From Saprospiraceae bacterium (GTDB taxonomy: Bacteria > Bacteroidota > Bacteroidia > Chitinophagales > Saprospiraceae): DNA of 64,000 nucleotides. Each line of letters starts with the position of its first letter. Position 1 is the stretch's first letter. Shown here piece after piece: positions 24,944 to 34,409 of the stretch. The notes beneath the pieces were generated by a model that was given only the letters and a program-made list of their open reading frames with translations, was not told the origin of the DNA and searched no databases. The DNA lies in the NCBI GenBank assembly GCA_020631355.1, contig JAHDHL010000008.1, forward strand, positions 65,928 to 129,927. The letters run 5' to 3'. The translations under genes were made by a program, and so were the position numbers.

Positions 24944-26119
24944 TTAATTCAACAACTCGTAAATTCCAGCAATACCCTGGCCTCCACCTACACAGGCTGT
25001 GACCATTCCGTATTTCTGTCCCCTACGTCTCATTTCATTGAATAATTGTGTGGATAATTTCGCTCCGGTACATCCTAATGGGTGACCCAATGCGATGGCT
25101 CCTCCATTCACATTCACGATATCCGGATCCAAACCTGCTTGCTTGATAACAGCCAATGATTGGGCTGCGAATGCCTCATTCAACTCAATCTGCTCGATAT
25201 CGTTCAATTTCAAACCTGCTTGCTTCAATGCTTTAGGGATGGCTGCGCACGGACCGATACCCATAATGATGGGTTCTACTCCCGCTACGGCACAGGATGC
25301 CATTCTTGCGATAGGCTGTATACCTAATTCCTTAACCATTTCGCCACTCATAACACAAACGAATGCCGCCCCGTCAGACATTTGGGAGGAGTTACCTGCT
25401 GTGACACTTCCTTTCTGGGAGAAAACAGGACGCAAACGACCCAGTCCTTCCATGGAGGTTCCTCTACGAACACCTTCATCCACGGCTACTGTCCATTCCT
25501 TTTCCTTACGCTTATCATTTTCCACATAGACCTGCTTCACAGTAACAGGCACGATTTCATCACTGAATTTACCTGAATCTATCGCAGCTGCAGCCTTGAT
25601 ATGGGAATTGACAGAGAATTCATCCTGTTGTTCCCTTGAAATTTCGTACTTCTGGGCAACAGCTTCAGCCGTAAGGCCCATGCCGACAACATAGTCAGGA
25701 GTATTGGCAGCCACATCATAGGCAGGTGCCAATTTATAACCTGTCATTGGAATCATACTCATGTTTTCTGTACCACCCGCAATGATACACTCAGCCATTC
25801 CTGCCTGAATCTTCGCAACTGCAATAGAGATGGTTTCCAGACCGGATGCACAGTATCTGTTGACGGTCATTCCGGGAACTTCCTTACCCAGTGCCCTCAA
25901 GGATATCTGACGACCAATCTGAAGACCTTGCTCTCCCTCAGGGTTCGCACAGCCAACGATTACATCATCCACCCTCGTTGGATCCAATTCGGGTAGGTTT
26001 GCAGCCAAATGCTTCAGTACATCCACTGCCAAATCATCAGAACGGTAGAATCGGAAGCCACCTTTCTTGGCTCTACCTACCGCTGATCTATAAGCTTTTA
26101 CTATATATGCTTCACGCAT
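24944..26119 (-). CDS. Acetyl-CoA C-acyltransferase (beta-oxidation thiolase)
   Basis: A 391-residue thiolase from MREAYIVKAYRSAVGRA; a longer start at 26149 is less likely. The acylated Cys90 is in NRYCASGLETI. The His in AFAAQSL-type NEAFAA and the catalytic Cys in GHPLGCTGA and ACVGGGQG are all present. It cleaves 3-ketoacyl-CoA with CoA to acetyl-CoA and a shortened acyl-CoA, the last step of fatty acid beta-oxidation. Its partner multifunctional protein is encoded just upstream. The two genes are separated by a small four-helix-bundle gene in an inverted-repeat cassette. It is a cytoplasmic homotetramer in the family. Confidence 0.97.
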   Translation of the reverse strand: MREAYIVKAYRSAVGRAKKGGFRFYRSDDLAVDVLKHLAANLPELDPTRVDDVIVGCANPEGEQGLQIGRQISLRALGKEVPGMTVNRYCASGLETISIAVAKIQAGMAECIIAGGTENMSMIPMTGYKLAPAYDVAANTPDYVVGMGLTAEAVAQKYEISREQQDEFSVNSHIKAAAAIDSGKFSDEIVPVTVKQVYVENDKRKEKEWTVAVDEGVRRGTSMEGLGRLRPVFSQKGSVTAGNSSQMSDGAAFVCVMSGEMVKELGIQPIARMASCAVAGVEPIIMGIGPCAAIPKALKQAGLKLNDIEQIELNEAFAAQSLAVIKQAGLDPDIVNVNGGAIALGHPLGCTGAKLSTQLFNEMRRRGQKYGMVTACVGGGQGIAGIYELLN

Positions 26120-26160
26120 TATTTTGGATTTTGTAGAGAATTCTGACACTCGATATATGG

Positions 26161-26612
26161 ATACTAGACGACAGATATTCTGGACGCTAGATGTAACGAT
26201 TTTTTGTGTCGAATTACTGTTTTAAAACTCTATTTTGAAACACACGAATCATCTTTTGAACTTCATTAATCTTATATGATAACTCATTGAGTTTTTCATT
26301 ATTGATAAAACCCATGTCTAATGCCAATAGCACTTGTGCCTCTAGTTCGGCACTTGAACCCTGAGCAATGTTTGAAACAATGGATATGGAAGATCTCCTC
26401 ATTTGATTCGTTAAACCAAATACCTCCTCTTTTGGAAATGATTTGGTAACCAGATAAATATCCTTAGAAAAGGATCTGGCTTTTTGCCAAAATTTAAGTT
26501 TTTTAATATTATGTTTCATAAGATCAGACTGTTAACTAAGCATATGGAGCTTGAATTTTCGTAATGTGATTATAATTCCGATATCAATTTCTAGCGTCTA
26601 CATGTCTAGTAT
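26161..26612. mobile_element. Putative cassette with imperfect inverted ends around the four-helix-bundle gene
   Basis: The ends carry two matching blocks in inverted order. ATACTAGAC (26161-26169) matches GTCTAGTAT (26604-26612), and ACGCTAGA (26184-26191) matches TCTAGCGT (26590-26597). Block spacing differs between ends (14 and 6 bases). The interior is one minus-strand gene plus A+T-rich flanks. The segment separates two genes of one pathway. There is no transposase, so if mobile it would need help in trans; a relic or a folded transcript end is also possible. Confidence 0.4.
26214..26519 (-). CDS. Four-helix-bundle protein (23S rRNA intervening-sequence type), shortened
   Basis: A 101-residue protein of the S23/four-helix-bundle family. 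The N-terminal helix pair is canonical: LKFWQKARSFSKDIYLVTKSFP, then EVFGLTNQMRRSSISIVSNIA. In the family a segment of about 15-20 residues (GxxR followed by FLxxAxGS) separates SNIAEG from SSAELEAQ; here SNIAQGSSAELEAQ is continuous, so that part is missing in frame. The C-terminal helices (LLALDMGFI, LNELSYKINEVQKMIRVF) are intact. Family members form pentameric bundles of unknown role and often sit in mobile or insertion contexts. It lies between two beta-oxidation genes within inverted repeats. Confidence 0.88.
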   Translation of the reverse strand: MKHNIKKLKFWQKARSFSKDIYLVTKSFPKEEVFGLTNQMRRSSISIVSNIAQGSSAELEAQVLLALDMGFINNEKLNELSYKINEVQKMIRVFQNRVLKQ

Positions 26613-26629
26613 CTGAAGTCTAATACCTC

Positions 26630-29074
26630 TTAGTTCCTCAACGGCTTGTTCGTCTGTAACATGTGTTGGATTCTTTCCAAGGTCTTCTGCTCTCCACAAA
26701 GACTAAGGAATGCCTCACGTTCAATGTCCAGCAAATATTGCTCGGATACTTTCTGTGGTCCGGTCAAATCTCCACCACAAAGGACATAAGCAATCTTATT
26801 GGCAATCTTGATATCATGCTCAGATGCATAATTACCCAATTTCAAGGAATGTCCGGCTACATACAATGCACCCAATCCTGTTCTACCCAATACATGGATG
26901 TCCTTTCTTGGAGCAGGTTGTGAATAGCCTGAAGCCATTGATAATACTTTCTTCTTGGCTTCGCCTATGTTCCTGCTGGTATTGACAACAACGCTATCCT
27001 TATGATTCAGATAACCATGTCCGAATGCCTCATAAGCAGATGTGGCTACTGAAGCCATTGCAATGGTCTTGAATTTTTCGATAAGGGTAGGAATCTGTAC
27101 GTCTCCCTCAGTGAATGAATCGGATGCACGAAGGGCGAACTCCTTGGTTCCACCACCACCCGGAATCAAACCAACACCGACCTCTACCAATCCGATATAG
27201 GATTCTGCAGCAGCTACTGCGGCATCACAATGCATGATGGTTTCACATCCTCCACCAAATACATAACCTTGTGTGGCAGCAACTACAGGAATACCTGAAT
27301 AACGGCACTTCATCATGGTTTGCTGGAATGCATTGATTGCAAAATTCAATTCTTCGAATTCTTGCTGATAAGCCATCATGGCAATCATCATAAGATTGGC
27401 ACCTACTGAGAAGTGTTCGGCATTGTTACCAATAACGACCCCATTCCAACCTTCGGATTCTGCAATGTTGATGGTTTCATTAATACCATTCAATACACCC
27501 TCTCCTATGGAATTCATCTTGGAACGGAATTCCAAACAAAGCACACCGTCACCTAAATCATGGGCTACAGCTTCAGGGTTTTCATAAACCGGTTTTTGTG
27601 TACCTCTGATATTATCAAGGATAACGAATTGGTCAACACCCGGTACCGGCTGATAAGATTTGGAATCAATGTCCCAGTAATGATTGACACCATTCTCCAA
27701 TTTATAGAATGTATCATTTCCTGCAGCTACAAGGTCATGTACCCATTGTGCCACTTTTTGACCCTCTTTTTCTGCTGCTTCGATACCAGCTTTGGCACCG
27801 ACCATATCCCAGTATTCGAATGGGCCCACATTCCATGCGAAACCAGCTCTCAATGCATCGTCTATGGAATAAAGATTATCGGAAATTTCAGGAATACGGT
27901 TAGAAACGTAGGCGAATAATCCAGCTAGGGAGCGTTGTACCAGTTGGGCACCTTTGTCATCCTGCTTGAAGAATGTCCTGATTCTTCCGCCAAGAGAATC
28001 GATGTTCTTGACCGCATCCAAAGAAGCCAGTTTCACCCTTTGTTTCGGACGATACTCCAATGTCTTCAAGTCAAGGGCTAAGGTGATTCTACGGCCTTTT
28101 TCGTCTCTTTCCTTGGTCTTTTTGTAAAAACCTTGTCCTGACTTGTCACCATAGAATTTATTTTCTTCCAGGAATTTGGTGTACTCAGGGAATTCGAAGG
28201 CATTGGCCTGCTCGTCATGTGGGCAACGGGTACGGATAACTTCCACAACCTTTGCGGATGTATCATGTCCTACCAAATCGCCAAGACGGAAGACTCCTGT
28301 TCTTGGACGTCCGATAGGTGTACCTGTTAGCTTGTCTACTTCCTCAATCGTCAGGTCTAATTCAGCAGTAAGCTGTTGGATTTTTGCCATTGCGTAAACA
28401 CCTACACGGTTGGCGATGAATGCTGGTGTATCCTTGCAAAGGACTGTCCTTTTACCCAAGTAGACGTCACCATAATTCATAAGGAAATCAACTACTTCCT
28501 TGCTTGTGTCAGGAGTAGGGATTACCTCGAATAACTTCAGATATCTTGGAGGATTGAAGAAATGTGTGCCGCAGAAGTTGGCCTTGAAATCGTCACTTCT
28601 TCCCTCTGCCATCAAATGGATGGGAATACTGGAGGTGTTGGAAGTAACCAATGCACCTGTTTTCCTGTGCTTCTCAACCTTTTCGAATACCTGCTTCTTG
28701 ATATCCAACCTTTCGATTACTACCTCAATGACCCAATCAGCATCACTGATTTTCTCCATGTCATCATCAAAGTTCCCCACTTGGATTCTTTTAGCGAAAT
28801 CCTTGTTGTACAGGGCTGCTGGTTTGGATTTTAAAAGGGCTTTCATGGCACCATTGACGATGCTGTTCCGTTTGGCTGGGATTTTCTTTTCCTCATCGGA
28901 GAGATTGAAAGGGACGATGTCCAACATCAATACATCCAATCCGATATTGGCAAAGTGGGCAGCAATTCCTGCACCCATTACCCCAGAACCCAAGACGGCT
29001 ACTTTCTTAATTCTTCTGCTCATCTTATTACTGGATAAAGTTTTAGATTCCGCCTCTTTGACAGGCATTTCCAT
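26630..29074 (-). CDS. 3-hydroxyacyl-CoA dehydrogenase/enoyl-CoA hydratase fusion
   Basis: An 814-residue bifunctional beta-oxidation enzyme. The N-terminal NAD domain has VAVLGSGVMGAGIAAHFANIG, followed by the HAD signature around VTSNTSSIP and HFFNPP, and helical C-terminal HAD domains to about 480. The C-terminal third is a crotonase-type hydratase: EHFSVGANL, YVFGGGCETIMHCD and EVGVGLIPGGGGT, with the acidic residue of the last motif. The order (dehydrogenase first, hydratase last) is the reverse of FadB and usual in Bacteroidota. It turns enoyl-CoA to 3-ketoacyl-CoA for the thiolase encoded downstream. The start could also be the Met at 29023 (MSRRIKKVAVLG). An 18-bp palindrome lies about 130 bp upstream. 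Confidence 0.95.
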   Translation of the reverse strand: MEMPVKEAESKTLSSNKMSRRIKKVAVLGSGVMGAGIAAHFANIGLDVLMLDIVPFNLSDEEKKIPAKRNSIVNGAMKALLKSKPAALYNKDFAKRIQVGNFDDDMEKISDADWVIEVVIERLDIKKQVFEKVEKHRKTGALVTSNTSSIPIHLMAEGRSDDFKANFCGTHFFNPPRYLKLFEVIPTPDTSKEVVDFLMNYGDVYLGKRTVLCKDTPAFIANRVGVYAMAKIQQLTAELDLTIEEVDKLTGTPIGRPRTGVFRLGDLVGHDTSAKVVEVIRTRCPHDEQANAFEFPEYTKFLEENKFYGDKSGQGFYKKTKERDEKGRRITLALDLKTLEYRPKQRVKLASLDAVKNIDSLGGRIRTFFKQDDKGAQLVQRSLAGLFAYVSNRIPEISDNLYSIDDALRAGFAWNVGPFEYWDMVGAKAGIEAAEKEGQKVAQWVHDLVAAGNDTFYKLENGVNHYWDIDSKSYQPVPGVDQFVILDNIRGTQKPVYENPEAVAHDLGDGVLCLEFRSKMNSIGEGVLNGINETINIAESEGWNGVVIGNNAEHFSVGANLMMIAMMAYQQEFEELNFAINAFQQTMMKCRYSGIPVVAATQGYVFGGGCETIMHCDAAVAAAESYIGLVEVGVGLIPGGGGTKEFALRASDSFTEGDVQIPTLIEKFKTIAMASVATSAYEAFGHGYLNHKDSVVVNTSRNIGEAKKKVLSMASGYSQPAPRKDIHVLGRTGLGALYVAGHSLKLGNYASEHDIKIANKIAYVLCGGDLTGPQKVSEQYLLDIEREAFLSLCGEQKTLERIQHMLQTNKPLRN

Positions 29075-29201
29075 ATAATTGACATTTAAATATTAAGCTT
29101 GAAGCTTACATGTGTGGTCTTGTTTATGACCAATATTCCACTGTATGATACTTCATGCTGAATTTGTATCTTTCTATTCTAACACTAGGTAGGAAGAATA
29201 G

Positions 29202-29219
29202 TTAGCGAAATTTCGCTAA
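29202..29219. promoter_or_regulatory. Perfect 18-bp palindrome upstream of the beta-oxidation gene
   Basis: TTAGCGAAATTTCGCTAA is a perfect palindrome without a loop, as dimeric TetR- or GntR-type operators are. It lies 127 bp upstream of the fusion gene on the minus strand and 204 bp from the plus-strand adhesin start. On the minus strand a TTTG lies just before it and TAACTATT follows, so it would occupy the spacer of a weak Bacteroidota-type promoter. The gap 29075-29423 holds no gene or RNA that I recognise. Confidence 0.5.
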
Positions 29220-29423
29220 TTGGACAAAAATATAAATACTTTACCTAATAAGCAAAACAGATTTTGTCCATATTTGATTCATCCGTAAATTATTCTGAAA
29301 GGTGCGCACGATATTAATTCTGACTTCTGAAGGACTAAGATTGTGATTGTATTATGGAATTATAAAATTGGGGGTAATTTTGTGTACCTGAATTATAAAC
29401 CGAAGAACAGCAAATTAACTACG

Positions 29424-32129
29424 ATGAGGATGATGAAGCAGTATGGCGTTTGGTTTTTTTCCACATTTTTAGTCCTAATGTCTATTTCCCAGCTGAGTGC
29501 TTCCCACTTCATGGGAGGTGATATTACCTATGAGTGCCTAGGAGGAACAGAATACAAGGTGAGCCTTACGATTTATAGGGATTGTAACAGTGCCACTGCA
29601 TTCCAGCAGTTTGCCGCATTGTCATTGTCGGGTGTGGATTGTCCGGGATTCCAAGTTTTCTCCTCTGTGGAGCTTCAACCTACTTACCCACGTATTATCA
29701 CTCCATTGTGTGAGCAGGAAGTGGATTTATGTGAATCCCAGGATGGTACATATGGAGTTCAACAGTATTTGTATGAGGGGATTTACACTGTCCCGGAAGA
29801 CTGTCAGGAAATCAGGGTTTCTTATTCTGATTGTTGTAGGAATACGGCCATATCAACACTTATCGAACCACAAACAGAAGATTTTTACATTGGAGGTATC
29901 ATCAATACCTTGGATGCCAATTGTAACTCATCCCCCAAGTTCAATAATACGCCCACTCCTTTTTCTTGTGTAGGACAGGAGGTCAATTATAATCATGGTG
30001 TTACAGATGATGATGGTGATGATTTGGTGTTCAGTCTGGTCAATTGTTTTGACGGACCGAATGACGGTGTGGAATATTTGGCCCCTTATTCGGGAGTGAA
30101 TCCCTTGGATGCTACGGATTTGAGTATTGATCCAGCGACTGGAGCCATTACGTTCATTCCCAATGCCCTACAGGTCGGAGTACTCTGCGTATTAGTGGAA
30201 GAATTCAGAAACGGAGTCAAAATAGGTGAAATTGTAAGGGATATCCAGTTCACCGTACTGAACTGCTCATCCAATACCATAGATGAGAATGTACTGCCCG
30301 TATTATCCGGAATAGATGGAGTGGCTGATATGAATGGGACTACCGGTGATTTTGAAATGGATGTCTGCTTGGGAATTCCATTATGTTTTGATATGAATGC
30401 CTTTGATGTGGATGGCCATAATCTGGAATTGAGTTGGAATCAAGGGATTCCTGACGGTAGTTTTTCCATTAATGGAAATGGTACAACCAATGCTGGTGCG
30501 GAATTCTGCTGGACACCTGTTTCGGCAGATATTGGCCTCAACTTTTTTACGGTTACCGTAATGGATGATGCCTGTGATATCCGTGGCGTGAATACCTATA
30601 CCTTTACTTTGAATGTATCGGATGGTGGAGTGGACTACACCGTAAATACAAATGAGGTGAGTTGTAATGGAGGGAATGATGGTAGTGCTTCCCTAAATGT
30701 TACCACACCACTGGATAATCCTAGTTATGAATGGCCTACCATTCCCATACAGACTGGTACTTCTGCCACGAATCTTTCTGCGGGTACATACTTCGTTACA
30801 CTTACGGATTCGAGTCTGGATTGCGATTTTGCCGTATTGGAGGTTGATGTCGGTGAAAGTGAGGCTTTGGATGCCAGTCTGGCTGGTGCCAGTGGTCAGG
30901 TGTCTTGCCAAGGTGGGAATGACGGAGTATTGGAAATCCAATTGGATGGTGGTTCCGGGCCTTTCACCTATAACTGGTCGAATGGACCTAGTAATGCCAT
31001 GAATTCCGATTTGATGGCAGGAAACTATACCGTAACGGTAACGGACAATTTGGGATGTACCACAACGGCTTCCTTTGAAGTGACTCAACCGGATGCTCTG
31101 GTTCTGAATGCAACGACAAGTGATTATAACGGATTCGGCGTCAGCTGCACAGGAGGAGATGATGGTGAGATAGATTTGGAAGTTGCAGGTGGAACCATCC
31201 CTTATACCTATAACTGGTCGAATGGTGCGATAAGTGAAAACAATACGAATATCACAGCAGGAACCTACACGGTTACAGTAACGGATTTTAATGGTTGTTC
31301 CGATTCCCTCGTGGTAGGATTGAACCAACCGACTGTTCTACAGACTCAACTGAATAATATTCCCACAACCTGTTTTGAATCAAGCGATGGGAGCATTGTT
31401 ATCGAGGGAATGAGTGGGGCCGTTCCTCCTTATAGTTGGTCACTGAATGGGGAGGATTATATCATGGTGGATACCTTTCCCATCATTATACCTAATCAAA
31501 CCCGTGGTCAAAAGGAAATCTTCTTCTTGGATGCCGTAGGATGTATATATCCCAATCTGATAGAAGTGGCATCTCCCGATTCCCTGACTGTGGAAATTCT
31601 CCCGGATGATGTATTTTTGGATTTGGGTGATGAGGTGGATATTTCGTTCCTGACGAATTCTACGGATAGTTTTGATTTCGTATGGACGGCCACTTATGGT
31701 CTAGAATGTGATACTTGTGCATTTTTTACCCATCAACCCTTACAAACGACAGGATTTACATTGTCCCTGACAGAAAAGACAACAGGATGTCAGGCAACAG
31801 GAAATGCAATTATCAGGGTTGTTGAGGATGATTTTGTATTCGTCCCGAATATCTTTACACCCAATGACGACGGATTCAATGACAGATTGAGTGTTTATGT
31901 AAAAAAAGATGCTGTGACCAGAATTATTTCTTTCAGAGTATTCAATCGTTGGGGAGGACAGGTATATTCCGTATATGATAACTTTGATGTGAATGATATC
32001 AATGTGGGATGGGATGGAATCTTTGAGGGAAAACGTGCACCAAGTGGCGTATATGTATATGCTGTGGAAGTGGAATATATAAATGGGAAAATTGAGACTT
32101 TTTCAGGGGATGTGACTTTAGTTAGATAG
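29424..32129 (+). CDS. T9SS type B (gliding-motility C-terminal domain) secreted protein with SprB repeats
   Basis: A 901-residue secreted protein from the ATG at 29424, with signal MRMMKQYGVWFFSTFLVLMSISQLSA; a GTG at 29343 would precede it with a non-signal stretch. Mature residues start SHFMGGDITYECLGG, typical of large Saprospiria surface proteins. The middle has SprB-like units that start SCNGGNDGS, SCQGGNDGV and SCTGGDDGE and contain YNWSNG, AGxYTVTVTD. The C-terminus is a CHU_C/T9SS type B sorting domain (VPNIFTPNDDGFNDRLSVYV to FSGDVTLVR). It is exported by T9SS and probably attached to the cell surface as an adhesin. Confidence 0.93.
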   Translation: MRMMKQYGVWFFSTFLVLMSISQLSASHFMGGDITYECLGGTEYKVSLTIYRDCNSATAFQQFAALSLSGVDCPGFQVFSSVELQPTYPRIITPLCEQEVDLCESQDGTYGVQQYLYEGIYTVPEDCQEIRVSYSDCCRNTAISTLIEPQTEDFYIGGIINTLDANCNSSPKFNNTPTPFSCVGQEVNYNHGVTDDDGDDLVFSLVNCFDGPNDGVEYLAPYSGVNPLDATDLSIDPATGAITFIPNALQVGVLCVLVEEFRNGVKIGEIVRDIQFTVLNCSSNTIDENVLPVLSGIDGVADMNGTTGDFEMDVCLGIPLCFDMNAFDVDGHNLELSWNQGIPDGSFSINGNGTTNAGAEFCWTPVSADIGLNFFTVTVMDDACDIRGVNTYTFTLNVSDGGVDYTVNTNEVSCNGGNDGSASLNVTTPLDNPSYEWPTIPIQTGTSATNLSAGTYFVTLTDSSLDCDFAVLEVDVGESEALDASLAGASGQVSCQGGNDGVLEIQLDGGSGPFTYNWSNGPSNAMNSDLMAGNYTVTVTDNLGCTTTASFEVTQPDALVLNATTSDYNGFGVSCTGGDDGEIDLEVAGGTIPYTYNWSNGAISENNTNITAGTYTVTVTDFNGCSDSLVVGLNQPTVLQTQLNNIPTTCFESSDGSIVIEGMSGAVPPYSWSLNGEDYIMVDTFPIIIPNQTRGQKEIFFLDAVGCIYPNLIEVASPDSLTVEILPDDVFLDLGDEVDISFLTNSTDSFDFVWTATYGLECDTCAFFTHQPLQTTGFTLSLTEKTTGCQATGNAIIRVVEDDFVFVPNIFTPNDDGFNDRLSVYVKKDAVTRIISFRVFNRWGGQVYSVYDNFDVNDINVGWDGIFEGKRAPSGVYVYAVEVEYINGKIETFSGDVTLVR

Positions 32130-32173
32130 AAGTGACATATTTGAAATTGGGGACTTCTGTTTAATTAAGAATT

Positions 32174-34393
32174 ATGAAGCGACTTTTGCTAATTTTATTT
32201 TTGTTTTCTGCATGCGGAGGAAATACAACCACGCATACAGTTGTAAAGCCTGTGAACTTGGTTTCAGGTACTGCCGAAATGACTCAGACATTACAGGCAT
32301 TATATGATAATGGAAACCCAAGGGATTATTATCATTGGAATAAGAAATTATCAAATTTTTATTTGAATCAAATTTCACAGGTTCCACCCCAACAACAAAT
32401 GAATGCCTGGTTCCAATTCTGTTTGGAATTACTTAATGCCGGCGAACCAGAAACCTGTATCTTGGAAATAGAAAAATTTATTTCCGATAATAAATATAAT
32501 TATGCCCAATTGGTAAAGGATGATACTTTACCCATCATGGAATTATTAGCATTGGCCCATCTTAGATTAGGGGAGGTAAGGAATTGCCAAGAAAATCATA
32601 ATGAGCATTCTTGTATTCTCCCACTTAAGAAAGAGGGACAGCACACAGACAAGGCAGGTTCCGAAAAAGCAATCGAATTATATACGTTGATACTGGAAAA
32701 ATATCCCAGGGATAAATTTAAGTGGCTGTTGAACGTGGCTTATATGACCCTGGGTGAACATCCCTCTAATGTGCCGCCTGCATATTTGATTCCTTATCCT
32801 AATCATGAAAATAAATTGAATTCATTTCCTGCTTTTAAGGAAGTGGCGATGCAATTGGGTGTAGCGGAAAATGGCTTGTCCGGAGGAGTCTGTTTGGATG
32901 ATTTTAATAATGACGGACTCATAGATATATTCGCCACGGCTTATGGTATGTTGGATCAATGCAAATTATTCTTAAATACAGGGAAAGGATTCAGGGATGC
33001 CACTGAATCTGCCGGATTAATTGGGATTGTCAGTGGATTGAATTGCATCCATGCAGACTATGATAATGATGGGAATAAGGATATTTTTATACTTCGTGGA
33101 GGATGGCTTGGAAAGGGTGGTAACCACCCTAATTCACTCTTAAGAAATAATGGTGATGGAACATTTTCCGATGTGACGAAATCAGCCGGTTTATTATCAT
33201 TCCATCCGACACAAACCGCAACTTGGGGCGATGTGAATAAGGATGGGTACTTGGACTTATTTATTGGTAATGAGTCTAGTATGCCTGATTTGGTGCATGC
33301 TTGTGAATTGTATGTCAATCAAAAAGACGGAACTTTCAAGGAAGCAGCAGTAGAGTATAATCTATCCGGCATAGTCGGATTCGTAAAGGGAGTAAGCTTC
33401 GGAGATTTCAATAATGATCATTGGCCTGATTTATATGTTTCGATGATGGGGCAAGAGAATTTATTATTCAAGAATGAAAAAGGAAAATTCACGGAAATAG
33501 GAAAAAAAGCCGGAGTGAATCTGCCGAAATTCAGTTTCCCTTGTTGGTTTTTTGATGTGAATAATGATGGGTTCAATGATATTTTTGTAAGTAGTTATGA
33601 TACTAGGAATATTCGGAATTTAGCAGACGATTATGCCAAGGAAATCCAAGGAAAACCTGTCCGGTCGGATAAGTCTAAATTATTCATAAATAATGGGGAC
33701 GAAACATTTTCTGAACAAAGTGTACCATTTAATTTGGATAAGAGTATGTACTCCATGGGATGTAATTTTGGGGATATAGATAATGATGGTTGGTTGGATT
33801 TTTATTTGGGTACCGGAGCACCCGACTTTAGTACCATTATTCCGAATAGGATGTTTAGGAATAATAATGGGAAATCATTTGAGGAGGTAACCGCGTCAGG
33901 AAGATTCGGACATATCCAGAAAGGACACGGAATCGGTTTTGCGGATTTTGATAATGATGGTGACCAGGATATATATGCAGTTATGGGGGGTGCATTCGAG
34001 GGGGATGAATTCACGAATGTTTATTTCGAAAATCCGATTGATGAGAATAATTGGATTGTATTCGAATTGGAGGGTATTCGTTCGAATAGGAATGGAATAG
34101 GGGCGAGGCTCAAATTGGAAATGGATAATGGTAGGGAAATTTATCATACCATAAATACAGGAGGAAGTTTCGGTGCCAATTCCTTACAAGCGGAAATAGG
34201 CCTCGGAAAAGGTGCGGTCATCAAAACCCTTTCGGTTGCCTGGCCCAACAGTGAAATGCAGGTATTCAATAATATTGATTCCAATAAAAAATATAGGATT
34301 GTTGAGGGTGATGCCGAATTAAAGGTCGTTCAGTATGAGCCGATTATTTTTGAGGGAAATGATGAGGGACACCACCACCATCATCACCATTGA
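32174..34393 (+). CDS. FG-GAP/VCBS repeat and ASPIC/UnbV lipoprotein with a heptahistidine end
   Basis: A 739-residue lipoprotein: signal MKRLLLILFLF with lipobox SAC. A helical N-terminal domain of about 200 residues precedes seven calcium-binding FG-GAP units, each with a D-x-N-x-D-G-like loop (DFNNDGLIDIFA, DYDNDGNKDIFI, DVNKDGYLDLFI, DFNNDHWPDLYV, DVNNDGFNDIFV, DIDNDGWLDFYL, DFDNDGDQDIYA). The propeller is followed by an ASPIC/UnbV domain (RNGIGARLKL, GSFGANSLQAEIGLG, VAWPNSEMQ). The last residues are GNDEGHHHHHHH, a native seven-histidine tail able to bind divalent metals. Such propellers mediate contacts in surface proteins; no enzyme activity is known. It converges on the ceramidase-like gene with 16 bp between the stop codons. 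Confidence 0.93.
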   Translation: MKRLLLILFLFSACGGNTTTHTVVKPVNLVSGTAEMTQTLQALYDNGNPRDYYHWNKKLSNFYLNQISQVPPQQQMNAWFQFCLELLNAGEPETCILEIEKFISDNKYNYAQLVKDDTLPIMELLALAHLRLGEVRNCQENHNEHSCILPLKKEGQHTDKAGSEKAIELYTLILEKYPRDKFKWLLNVAYMTLGEHPSNVPPAYLIPYPNHENKLNSFPAFKEVAMQLGVAENGLSGGVCLDDFNNDGLIDIFATAYGMLDQCKLFLNTGKGFRDATESAGLIGIVSGLNCIHADYDNDGNKDIFILRGGWLGKGGNHPNSLLRNNGDGTFSDVTKSAGLLSFHPTQTATWGDVNKDGYLDLFIGNESSMPDLVHACELYVNQKDGTFKEAAVEYNLSGIVGFVKGVSFGDFNNDHWPDLYVSMMGQENLLFKNEKGKFTEIGKKAGVNLPKFSFPCWFFDVNNDGFNDIFVSSYDTRNIRNLADDYAKEIQGKPVRSDKSKLFINNGDETFSEQSVPFNLDKSMYSMGCNFGDIDNDGWLDFYLGTGAPDFSTIIPNRMFRNNNGKSFEEVTASGRFGHIQKGHGIGFADFDNDGDQDIYAVMGGAFEGDEFTNVYFENPIDENNWIVFELEGIRSNRNGIGARLKLEMDNGREIYHTINTGGSFGANSLQAEIGLGKGAVIKTLSVAWPNSEMQVFNNIDSNKKYRIVEGDAELKVVQYEPIIFEGNDEGHHHHHHH

Positions 34394-34409
34394 TATAAGT
34401 GATTTGGAT

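Noticed and set aside
30693-31328. Open minus-strand frame of 211 codons
   Set aside because: It lies antisense inside the SprB-repeat region and mirrors its codon bias.
34370-34390. Vector-derived His tag
   Set aside because: The gene and its neighbours are all chromosomal in character and there is no vector sequence, so a native tail is more likely.
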